From a virus, in the IMG/VR virus record IMGVR_UViG_3300042887_003907, positions 1 to 23,540 of that record: 23,540 bases of DNA. One strand, 5' to 3'. The notes under the pieces are model-generated. The model saw only the letters and a program-made list of their open reading frames with translations. It searched no databases and was not told the origin of the DNA. Position 1 is the stretch's first letter. Every line of letters begins with the position of its first letter. Below, piece by piece: positions 15,616 through 23,400 of the stretch. The position numbers and the translations under genes were made by a program.

Positions 15616-17145
15616 ATGGCCAGACCCAAGAAAAACCCAGACTTTGTAGAGCTAAAATGTAAAACTTGCAATACAGATTTCAGAGTGAAATGGCAGAAAC
15701 GAAACAAGCAGAAGTATTGCTGTAAATCTTGTTCTAACAAAGACCCAGAAGTGTTAGCAAAAATGCGAGCGTCGCAGGTAGAAACCTCACTAAAAAAGTA
15801 CGGCACGGATCATCCTATGAAGACTTCTGAAGTTGTAAATAATTTCAAGAACTCTATGATGACCAAATATGGTGTAGAACACGCATTGCAATCAAAAGCT
15901 ATACTTGATAAAGCCAAATATACCAATGTACAAAACTATGGTGTAGAAAATGTATTGTCGTCAAAAAGTCCTGTAAGACAGCGGATAATGGAAACTTGGA
16001 TTGAAAAGTACGGTGTGGACAATCCCGGCAAATCTAGAGATGTTATACAAAAACGAAGTAAACTCAAACAAGAGAACCATTATGAAAAACTAAAAACTCT
16101 GTTTAATTCGCAAAATGTAAAGTGGTTATGCAAACAAGAGGACTATGCGGGCTATCATTTCTCGCAGAGATACAAGTTTAATTGTAAAAAATGTAATAAT
16201 GGATTCGAGTCTACAGTATATGTGCCAACAGATGTGTTCTGTGAACTATGCCATCCTGAAAAGAAAGAAACCGCAGAAACTGGTTTGCAAGAGTTCTTGG
16301 TGTCTGAAGTAAAGGGTAAAACTATACTACGAAATAATAGAGTTGTGTTGGATGGCAAGGAGCTTGATTTTTACATCCCCGATCTTTCGTTCGCTATAGA
16401 ATATAACGGGTTGTATTGGCACAGAGCCAGCCATCCCAGAATGTCAAAAAACTATCATCTGGAAAAGACTGAGAAGTGTGCCGAGAAAAATATACACCTC
16501 ATTCATATACTTGAAAGCGAATGGAAGCATAAGCAGAATATTGTAAAGTCAATCATACGTCAGTATGTTGGCGGGCACGTTGCCAAGATCCACGGACGAG
16601 AATGCGAAATACGAAAAGTAGACACCAAAGAAAAGAATGAGTTCTTGAACAAGTGTCATATGCAAGGTGAGGACAAATCATCTGTCGCATATGGCTTATA
16701 CTATAAAAACTCCTTGGTCAGCATAATGACGTTTTGTAGAAGTAGATTTGACCGAAAAGTTGAATGGGAAATATCAAGGTTCTGCAATGCGTTGAATACT
16801 CGTGTGCACGGTGGAGCAACAAAGTTGTTTAGTATATTCCTATTGGATTATAAGCCAAAGAGCGTAGTAAGCTACTCTGACCGCAGATTGTTCTCTGGAG
16901 ACTTGTATTCTAAGCTAGGAATGACCTTTGAAGGAAATACAGCACAAGGTTATCATTATGTATCTCCCGACTTTAGTACAGTATTCAACCGACAGATGTT
17001 CCAAAAATCTAAACTGGCAAAAAAGTTAAAAACATTTGATCCCAACTTATCTGAATGGGAAAATATGAAACTGAACGGATTTGACCGTATATGGGACTGC
17101 GGTCATACAAAATGGATATGGAGAAGCTCTACAACTTCTCAATAA
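15616..17145 (+). CDS. Homing endonuclease with Vsr/PD-(D/E)XK-type nuclease domain (509 aa)
   Basis: The only plus-strand gene. N-terminal zinc finger-like CxxC pairs (C15/C18, C36/C39) are followed by four spaced KYG-type repeats (about 60, 84, 107 and 131; for example KYGVEHALQSK), the DNA-binding repeat seen in phage homing endonucleases. A second Cys set (190, 193, 209, 212) precedes the nuclease core: ELDFYIPDLSFAIEYNGLYW (D251, E262) with H269, then NIHLIHILESEW. This is the Vsr-like fold also found in the EDxHD homing enzymes. Residues about 325-509 form another domain (RKVDTKEKNEF, ISRFCNALNTRVHGGATKLF, SYSDRRLF) that often accompanies such nucleases; its role is unknown to me. It converges on the next gene, with a 17-base overlap of the 3' ends. 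Confidence 0.85.
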   Translation: MARPKKNPDFVELKCKTCNTDFRVKWQKRNKQKYCCKSCSNKDPEVLAKMRASQVETSLKKYGTDHPMKTSEVVNNFKNSMMTKYGVEHALQSKAILDKAKYTNVQNYGVENVLSSKSPVRQRIMETWIEKYGVDNPGKSRDVIQKRSKLKQENHYEKLKTLFNSQNVKWLCKQEDYAGYHFSQRYKFNCKKCNNGFESTVYVPTDVFCELCHPEKKETAETGLQEFLVSEVKGKTILRNNRVVLDGKELDFYIPDLSFAIEYNGLYWHRASHPRMSKNYHLEKTEKCAEKNIHLIHILESEWKHKQNIVKSIIRQYVGGHVAKIHGRECEIRKVDTKEKNEFLNKCHMQGEDKSSVAYGLYYKNSLVSIMTFCRSRFDRKVEWEISRFCNALNTRVHGGATKLFSIFLLDYKPKSVVSYSDRRLFSGDLYSKLGMTFEGNTAQGYHYVSPDFSTVFNRQMFQKSKLAKKLKTFDPNLSEWENMKLNGFDRIWDCGHTKWIWRSSTTSQ

Positions 17146-17818
17146 AAACTTCCAGATGATCTTTGGATATTCCCACATAAGGATTTTTGTTAGACTTCGG
17201 CAATCCTTTCTTGGAACTGTATTCGCACTGTGTCCTGCGACCAGCGTGCATGTTTTTTTGTAATGCTTTTGCGTATTCGTCAAACGGCGAAAGAGTCCAA
17301 CCGCCTTTCTGCTTCAGTGCACCAGAAGGTCCAAGATAGCAGGTCAAATGATGCCAGATATTTCCTTTGTACTCAAAGATTCTGGGCGAAGGCTTTTGAG
17401 CCAACACCCACTTGGGCTTATCTCCGTGATTTGTTTCCCAATCAATACAATGTGCCTCCAACTTAGCATCATATTCGGGATCTTCATATTCAGGATGTTT
17501 CTTATGATGAAAATACCATTCTTTGGTGGGAATGCTCCAATACTTTCCTGTGCTGGAAAAGTATTCATGATCAGGATGATTTTCGTCAATGATATTACCC
17601 TTGGCGTCTTTTAAGTAAATGAACTTGGTGCCTATTGACCAAGGATAGTTTGTCCATAATCCACCGCTGAGAAGAAAGAACTCATAATACGGCCAAAGAA
17701 ACGCATAAAAGCCACGCTTGGCGGGAGGAGAATGATAGCCATCACAGTTCGAATCATATCCCTTTTGATTGACTGAACTAAGCCCACCAAACCGGGCAAA
17801 CTTGATATTCTTTAGCAT
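17129..17818 (-). CDS. Unidentified phage protein of the cassette (229 aa)
   Basis: I do not recognise a function. The N-terminus (KNIKFARFGGLSSVNQKGYD, then YHSPPAKRGFYAF) is strikingly dense in Arg, Gly, Tyr, His and Pro, as in a binding or active site; ADP-ribosyltransferase-like folds use a similar R...G...Y/H layout, but I cannot confirm this. The middle is aromatic-rich (KEWYFHHKKHPEYEDPEYD), then IFEYKGNIWHHLTCYLGP and a C-terminal ISKDHLEVFIEKL. It is soluble, with no signal peptide. A TTGACA-based promoter sits immediately before the only usable ATG, leaving almost no leader. The 3' end overlaps the convergent endonuclease gene by 17 bases. It is probably a moron-type accessory gene. 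Confidence 0.7.
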   Translation of the reverse strand: MLKNIKFARFGGLSSVNQKGYDSNCDGYHSPPAKRGFYAFLWPYYEFFLLSGGLWTNYPWSIGTKFIYLKDAKGNIIDENHPDHEYFSSTGKYWSIPTKEWYFHHKKHPEYEDPEYDAKLEAHCIDWETNHGDKPKWVLAQKPSPRIFEYKGNIWHHLTCYLGPSGALKQKGGWTLSPFDEYAKALQKNMHAGRRTQCEYSSKKGLPKSNKNPYVGISKDHLEVFIEKL

Positions 17819-17824
17819 ACCGAC

Positions 17825-17852
17825 ATATTATCACGCCGATATATTATGTCAA
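17825..17852 (-). promoter_or_regulatory. Candidate sigma70-type promoter with start codon 6 bases past the -10
   Basis: On the minus strand TTGACA (17847-17852) is followed by 16 bases and TAATAT (17825-17830), with the ATG 6 bases further on. It overlaps the stop codon of the nucleotidyltransferase gene. The geometry is identical to that before the gene at the left edge. Confidence 0.45.
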
Positions 17853-18757
17853 GATGTTTTTATTTGTTGTTTTCTAAGCTTTGAAAATGCCCTTGCGATG
17901 TCTATATGCACATCGTCCGAATACTTCTTGTATTTTAATGATATCTTTTTGATATATGGTTCAATATCTGGATATACTTTTAACGCTTTTGCAATCGCAT
18001 ATATATCATCTGCCGCGTCTTGAACATCCTTCTCATAATAACTATTGTTCATGGCGATTTCATCGACACTCATCTTATCGTCGTAAATCGCTGATATAGT
18101 GTCTTTTAGTTTATCTAACTTACCTTTTGCTCTTAGTATCTTAAATACAATATTTTCTTCACTTAGTTCGCCGCCCTTGTCTAATCCTGCTTGACGAAAC
18201 TTGTATATCTTGTCAAGTAAATCTTTTAGCGGCTTTTCGCTGTCTGCATCCATCAAGTCGTCTATCTTCTTTGAGTACTCTTTATACTTCTTTTTTATAA
18301 GTGACTTGTTGAAGTTTGGACTTTCTTTCTTTGGTTCTTTTATCCATTCGTTTCGTAGAACACTATACTTTGATGCAGATACCTGTTCTGCCCCTATATC
18401 TTCAACATATAACTCAACATCAAAGTTTTTCATCACAATGTCGTGCTTGCTATTCCAACCAGTTTTAATCGCATCAAACATCGCCTGTGCGTCTTCTTTG
18501 CTCATATCAAGTTTGGAAAAATCAGTTGATATATGTAGATCAATATCTGAATATGGCGTCCAGTTATAATTGGTAATAGAACCAATAAGAAGTATGTCTT
18601 CTGTCTTGATGTTTATATCTTGGTTCTTTTTTAAGTCCTGCACAAAATCCATCGCGATCTTGATGAGCGATTTTCTTACTTCGTCATCAAGTCTCGCACC
18701 ATCTTCATTGATGTTCCATATAGGAGCAAGTTTGTCGTTGTATAAAGGATAATTCAT
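17849..18757 (-). CDS. Pol-beta-like nucleotidyltransferase (302 aa)
   Basis: The signature is clear: G59-S60, ten residues, then D71-x-D73 in SDIDLHIST, with a third acidic position in DVELYVED (E115). Proteins of this superfamily transfer nucleotides to RNA, protein or small molecules; the substrate here is unknown. The C-terminal half is helical and Lys-rich (about 140-300) and may bind the substrate. The start at ATG 18755-18757 is chosen over an in-frame ATG 11 codons upstream, because it overlaps the previous stop as ATGA and has a strong GAGGTGG ribosome site. It is the last gene of a coupled trio with the 82-residue protein and the HAD phosphatase. I see no HEPN partner that would make it a toxin-antitoxin pair. 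Confidence 0.78.
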   Translation of the reverse strand: MNYPLYNDKLAPIWNINEDGARLDDEVRKSLIKIAMDFVQDLKKNQDINIKTEDILLIGSITNYNWTPYSDIDLHISTDFSKLDMSKEDAQAMFDAIKTGWNSKHDIVMKNFDVELYVEDIGAEQVSASKYSVLRNEWIKEPKKESPNFNKSLIKKKYKEYSKKIDDLMDADSEKPLKDLLDKIYKFRQAGLDKGGELSEENIVFKILRAKGKLDKLKDTISAIYDDKMSVDEIAMNNSYYEKDVQDAADDIYAIAKALKVYPDIEPYIKKISLKYKKYSDDVHIDIARAFSKLRKQQIKTS

Positions 18758-19002
18758 CTTCCACCTCGTCTGTTTGCTACATCCATCCATTTGATTACTT
18801 CATTGCGAACAACTTCTGCTATATCTTCTGAATACTGAGATATAGGAGTATCTGCTGCTGTAAGGTCTTTATGTTGATGTGCTACAATATTGTTTTTTAT
18901 TAATACGTCTGCAAAAGCCTTGCACGCCTTTTCAAGCATAACCATGTCGGATACATGAAATTGTTCTTTTAGCAGCAAAGATTTTAGCGAAACGTGATTC
19001 AT
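18754..19002 (-). CDS. Small unknown protein coupled to nucleotidase and nucleotidyltransferase (82 aa)
   Basis: Both ends overlap neighbours by 4 bases (ATGA), so it is almost certainly translated as part of the trio. The N-terminal helix (MNHVSLKSLLLKEQFHVSD) is similar in character to the leader helices of the 14821-10870 operon. The rest is helical (MLEKACKAFADVLIKNN, then DIAEVVRNEVIKWMDVANRR), with no membrane segment. No family is recognised. It may be an adaptor for the two enzymes, but that is inferred only from coupling. Confidence 0.6.
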   Translation of the reverse strand: MNHVSLKSLLLKEQFHVSDMVMLEKACKAFADVLIKNNIVAHQHKDLTAADTPISQYSEDIAEVVRNEVIKWMDVANRRGGR

Positions 19003-19562
19003 ACAGACACAATCTGTTTAATCTTATTTATGCTGCTCGCCGCATCTTTATGTAAAATAGCAATTCTATTTTCACCGGAATTTTCCCAAGCAGTTATATT
19101 CTTGTCTGTATCATCAAGTAGTATATGAGTAAGTCTGACATCCGCTCTATCAATGATATATTGTGGCTTTGATACGCCGGACGAAGCAATAATAACTTGA
19201 ACACTTGGGTCTATATGCTTGCGTATCCATGCAGTTTTCTGCTCTTTTATTTTTGTGCCGATGCCTGCACTCAGTACAACAGCGGGTGGATCTTTGAATC
19301 TATCTTTTATATAATCCCAAAGAACTTTAGCGTCTGGCAATGGTTCTAGGTCAAGCCAGAAATTAGGATTTTTATTTACTACTTTCCAAAAAGTGTTTTT
19401 GCCATTTTTTGCTTCATAGTCTTGAGGAGATAATCCGCCAGAAACTGCCTTGAATCCTTTATCAAGGTTTACAAGAACTCCGTCCATATCCACATACATT
19501 TGATATTTAAGTGGAGACTTTTCTTCTACTTCTTTCAATAGATTTTTTAGGAGTATATGCAT
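18999..19562 (-). CDS. HAD-superfamily 5'(3')-nucleotidase-like phosphatase (187 aa)
   Basis: The HAD catalytic motif VDMDGVLVNL lies at residues 24-33, with nucleophile D25 and acid/base D27. Motif II is LSAG (S98), the motif III lysine is probably K132 (SGVSKPQ), and motif IV is LLDDTDKN with D150 and D151. This arrangement is that of the small phage/bacterial 5'(3')-deoxyribonucleotidases that dephosphorylate nucleotides. Residues 1-17 (MHILLKNLLKEVEEKSP) precede the domain as an extra amphipathic helix with L-K-E, comparable to the leader helices elsewhere in this window. The ATG has no Shine-Dalgarno, but the AT-rich element ends 4 bases before it. It is the first gene of the coupled trio. 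Confidence 0.78.
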   Translation of the reverse strand: MHILLKNLLKEVEEKSPLKYQMYVDMDGVLVNLDKGFKAVSGGLSPQDYEAKNGKNTFWKVVNKNPNFWLDLEPLPDAKVLWDYIKDRFKDPPAVVLSAGIGTKIKEQKTAWIRKHIDPSVQVIIASSGVSKPQYIIDRADVRLTHILLDDTDKNITAWENSGENRIAILHKDAASSINKIKQIVSV

Positions 19563-19566
19563 ATTT

Positions 19567-19576
19567 TATAAATATC
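19567..19576 (-). promoter_or_regulatory. AT-rich element GATATTTATA before the HAD phosphatase gene
   Basis: The minus strand reads GATATTTATA, ending 4 bases before the ATG, the same distance as in the copy before the 709-aa structural gene. It overlaps the stop of the upstream endonuclease gene. Confidence 0.35.
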
Positions 19577-20372
19577 ACGGTTTTGTTGAATGCACAAGTT
19601 TTTTCTTTGAGTTTTCCCAAACTATCTCGACATCGTAACCGACCGACATTAACTTATTTGTTTTAATGGCATCTTTGTCCCATTTTTCTTTTGCTGTCAT
19701 GCGCAAAGATTTATTATAATAATCTGATTTGTATTTTTTAGGATTGCAATGCCAATAATCCCCATAGCACTCAATTACTTTTTTGATCGAAGGTATATAA
19801 ATGTCCACAGAACAATGAACGTCTTTTAGATATTTTTCAAGAACTGCATCTGGATATTTTAATAAAACAAGATCATACGTTTGTTTTTGAAACTTTGATA
19901 TGCGTTTTCCGTTTGATAATATAGCAGAAGGGCTATCAAAATAGCACGCGGTTCCGTATTTTTTCATACAAGTATTTGCAGCTTTTTCTGGGTTGTTGTA
20001 TTTATAATTTCCGTATTTTTCTAGTTTGGTTTTTGATATTTTCTCAACCGAGATTGGATCTTTCATAGGATTGTTGTCATTTATCCAAATTTTAAGTTTT
20101 TCTCTCTTTTCTTTTGAACTTCTGTTACATTCATTTGAGCAATATTGCTGCAATTTTCCAGATCTTGGGTGTAGTATTCTTTTATATCTGTCAAACGGTT
20201 TATTGCAATTTAAGCAATTTACAATTTCGTGATTTTGCGATTTTCTCCAAGCATACATTGCTTTTGTATCTATGAATCTTTTATTTCTGTGCTTCCAATC
20301 AACAGTAAAAGATTTACCGGTCCATTCGCAAATTTTATTTATTGACATTGGGTTTCCATAATTTGTTTTCAT
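19575..20372 (-). CDS. Homing endonuclease with Vsr/PD-(D/E)XK-type nuclease domain (265 aa)
   Basis: The zinc-binding Cys set C53, C56, C78 and C82 (CLNC to YCSNEC) is followed by KYG-type repeats (LEKYGNYKYNNPEKA, MKKYGTACYFDSPSA). The nuclease core follows: an upstream helix (SKFQKQTYDLVLLKYPDA), then VDIYIPSIKKVIECYGDYWH, with D190, E201, D205 and H208 as likely catalytic residues, and a closing YDVEIVWE. This matches the Vsr-like EDxHD type of homing enzyme in architecture. The start at ATG 20370-20372 (MKTNYGNPMS) is preferred; ten more codons upstream (MPTGSYIYIY) read through the AT-rich element and are probably not translated. It is smaller than the plus-strand endonuclease and lacks its C-terminal domain. 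No intron splice context is visible. Confidence 0.82.
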   Translation of the reverse strand: MKTNYGNPMSINKICEWTGKSFTVDWKHRNKRFIDTKAMYAWRKSQNHEIVNCLNCNKPFDRYKRILHPRSGKLQQYCSNECNRSSKEKREKLKIWINDNNPMKDPISVEKISKTKLEKYGNYKYNNPEKAANTCMKKYGTACYFDSPSAILSNGKRISKFQKQTYDLVLLKYPDAVLEKYLKDVHCSVDIYIPSIKKVIECYGDYWHCNPKKYKSDYYNKSLRMTAKEKWDKDAIKTNKLMSVGYDVEIVWENSKKKLVHSTKP

Positions 20373-20386
20373 ATAAATATAAATAT
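20372..20386 (-). promoter_or_regulatory. Double AT-rich element before the minus-strand endonuclease
   Basis: Two overlapping copies of ATATTTATA on the minus strand abut the ATG at 20370-20372. No Shine-Dalgarno is present. Placement matches the copies before the HAD and 709-aa genes. Confidence 0.3.
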
Positions 20387-20427
20387 ATGAACCGGTAGGC
20401 AAAATGATGAAATCTTGCTATATAAAA

Positions 20428-20455
20428 AAGAAACCCACTAAAAAGTGGGTTTCTT
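20428..20455 (-). terminator. Rho-independent terminator after the tail sheath gene
   Basis: A perfect 12-bp stem (20428-20439 with 20444-20455; arm AAGAAACCCACT), a 4-base loop and a T-rich tail (TTTTATA, continuous with the stem's terminal T's) on the minus strand. It isolates abundant sheath transcription from the endonuclease cassette downstream. Confidence 0.88.
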
Positions 20456-20474
20456 GTAATCAATTTTTTATGAT

Positions 20475-23400
20475 TTATGCGCTCGGAAAAACGGCACCCG
20501 AAGGGAGTACATTGAAGTCCAATACAATCATTTCAGCGGTACGTGTTGGCTGAATATAGATCTGACCATACAATATGCCACGATCAACTAGATCAGGTGT
20601 ATTGTTGCTGTCGTCCATAACAACCTTGAAGGCATACACACCCGAACGCTGCTGTACGCTTTCCAAGTATGGATTGACGATGTTCAAGAAACGTTGACGA
20701 GTTGTTGCTACGTTCTGTTCAAACACTAGGAATCTTGAAGAAGAAGCGATGAACTTCTTCAACGCGATCAATAGACGGCGAACATTTACGCGATCCAATG
20801 CACTTGGATTACGTTGCAGTGTCTTCTGACCCCAAGCCACAACGCCTTGACCAGGAAACGCGGCGATTGGGTTTACGTGACCTTCATATAGAGTATCACG
20901 TTCAGTGTGTGTCAATCTATCTGCTACAGACACAGCCGTTGGGATACCGCCTCGATTTAGACCTGCTGGGGCAAACCACTCAGCGGCAACTTTATCGTTG
21001 GCGGCATAGACGCCCATCATTACTACTGAAGGAGGAACGTTCATGATCTTGTTACTATTGGTCTCAGTAACTTTGACCCAAGGATAATATGTTGCAGCAT
21101 AGTTTGTATCAAACTGACCGGCCAGATCTACTACGTTTTGAATAGCAGTTGCACCGGCTGTTTGATTTGGAGCAATGTCCATGATATAGAATGCGTCGCC
21201 ACGACGTTCGCACATATCAACGATTGAAGTTGCTACATATGCGTGGTCTTCGTAGTTAATGCCGGGAACAGTGATGAGGTTGAAATCAAACTCATCCGCA
21301 TTGCTTAAAGCAGCAATTGATTGTCTATAAGCATATGTACCACGACTTGTTGACGTAGAGCAATCTAGTCCCTGTTGATTTGTTGGCAATATATCATTAC
21401 CAATTAATACTGGAACAGATGGCGATTGACCATCAAATCCACCTTGGAATCCTAGAACAAAACGACGCTTCTTAACATTTGTATTTTCTTGAGAAGCAAC
21501 ATACAATGGAGAAACTCCGCAATATGTTTCTAGGTCAAACGCAACATTAGCTCCTACCGCAGAACCTTGTGGTACTGGAGCGAAGTATTGCTTATTGTCT
21601 AGTTCTGGACCGACGCTAGATCCATTTGGATATAGAGCAGCAAGATCCGCGTCTGCTTGTGCTGGTGCTGGTTGGAATACTACACCAGAAGCATATCTAC
21701 CTGGCTGTAACAAGTACGCCGAGGCAGAGCAGTATTGCATCGCAGGAATCTTGCCCAAACGAGCATAATCACCGCCGACTGGTGTGGCATATGGACCAAA
21801 TCCATATGGAATTGCGTCAACTGGCCATGGAGCAGTTGCCATTTCAACACGAACATATTTGCTCTTTTGTGGGAAGTCTCCAAATTCCAGAATCTTACCG
21901 TTGAAGTCGATATAGTTGTATGTGTCACCAATACGACGAGCAACATAATTTGCACTATTGACATCCAAGTTTAGATTATCAAAACGTTCTAGATATACAG
22001 GCTTTAGGTCTGTATCACTATAGCTGCGAACCGCCAACGTGAATGAACCATACGAGGTGCCAGGTACAGAACCAGGTGACTTTACGTTTGATATTTCAAG
22101 TTTATATGCTGTATTTGCAGCGGTGCCATCTGTCAGAGTATGTACCTTGAATAGATCATATGCAGCACTCGAAGACACTCCGCTACCAGTAAAGGCAGCA
22201 ATTAGCTGTGAGCGAATGAACGGAGTATATGCATTTGTGAGATCAAATGCGGAAGTTCCATCTGCTGGCTCAATACCATCTTCAAAATCCATTGCGTCGC
22301 GAGAAAAAATAGCAATCTTCCAGCTACCAGAAGCAATCATTTGATTTATAATTGTTTTGGTACGATGTTTGAAGTTTTTGTATGTGTATGCTGCTTCAAT
22401 CTTTTGACCAGCAGCAACAGGAACATAACCAGCTTTTGGATCAGTACCAAACACGTTTGTAATATATTTGTTTGATTCTTCGTCCAATGAGAACTGATAT
22501 GTACCATAAGAAGAACTTGCCGTATTTCCGCTTCCATCTGTATAGATAGTGTTTAACGCCAACGAGAAATCGGCGGTGACAGAAACGACCGACGATGTTG
22601 ATAGCAAAGATCCGCTGAATCCATATAGATTCTGACTGCGATCATATGCGGTATTTGCCAATACGGCCAACAATACGCTATCACTTCCGGTGGCATAAGA
22701 AGAACTTCCACACCCATCCTCGGTCAATCCAACACCTGGAGTAAATGCGTTTGGATTGAACGCACCATATGAGCCAGTTAATACACCTTCAATTTCAAGT
22801 TCAAAATCGCAAGCACCTGGTATGCGGCGGATTGTCAATGAAGACAATCTTGAACCGTTCCAAGGAGCATCGCCAGAAATAGTGAATGAGGTATTTGTCG
22901 CAGAAGCTGTGGCAAAGAAGTAATCCAAGCAACCATCGGAAGCAGTAACTGCTCCGTATAGGTTTGTTGAAGAGCTTGCAAATGTAGCAACTTGTAGTGT
23001 ACCAACTTCGATGGTTTCATCCTCATAGAAACCGCTATCAAATGTTACGCTAACGCTACCAGTAATTTTGAATACGCTATTTGCCGCAGAATTTGGATAT
23101 AATGTTGCGTCAAGTAGAGAACCAGAAACTACCGAATTTTCTTGAAAGCGTCCATATTGACCAGGTGTAGCTGTGACAAACAATGCTTTCTGTTGATTGT
23201 ATCCAGAAAGACCGCCAACGCGGACAACTGTGACTTGTCCTTGCTGACGAAGATATTGCTGGGCTGTGATTGGGCCGTATAGTGTGCCGTCCGCATCACC
23301 GAAGATGGTGCTTAAATCACCTTCGCTGTTAATTACGGTTGGTGAAAATCCCGGTCCTTTTGGGAATGGGGCTACTACCACGCCGCCGATTGCTGCTACG

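Noticed and set aside
15510-15806. A 98-codon minus-strand open frame opposite the plus-strand endonuclease start
   Set aside because: It would overlap the zinc-finger coding part of a well-supported gene and has no motif of its own.
17121-17140. An inverted repeat (GAGAAG, 8 bases, CTTCTC) at the convergent gene ends
   Set aside because: The 6-bp stem is short and neither strand has a following T-tract, so it is not a convincing terminator.
17849-19002. Nucleotidyltransferase plus small helical protein as an MNT-HEPN toxin-antitoxin pair
   Set aside because: The small protein shows no R-x4-6-H HEPN motif, and the nucleotidyltransferase is much longer than the usual MNT antitoxins.
20373-20402. 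Upstream start (MPTGSYIYIY) of the minus-strand endonuclease
   Set aside because: The extra codons are just the AT-rich element read as Tyr/Ile, as expected of untranslated sequence; the internal ATG gives a normal N-terminus.
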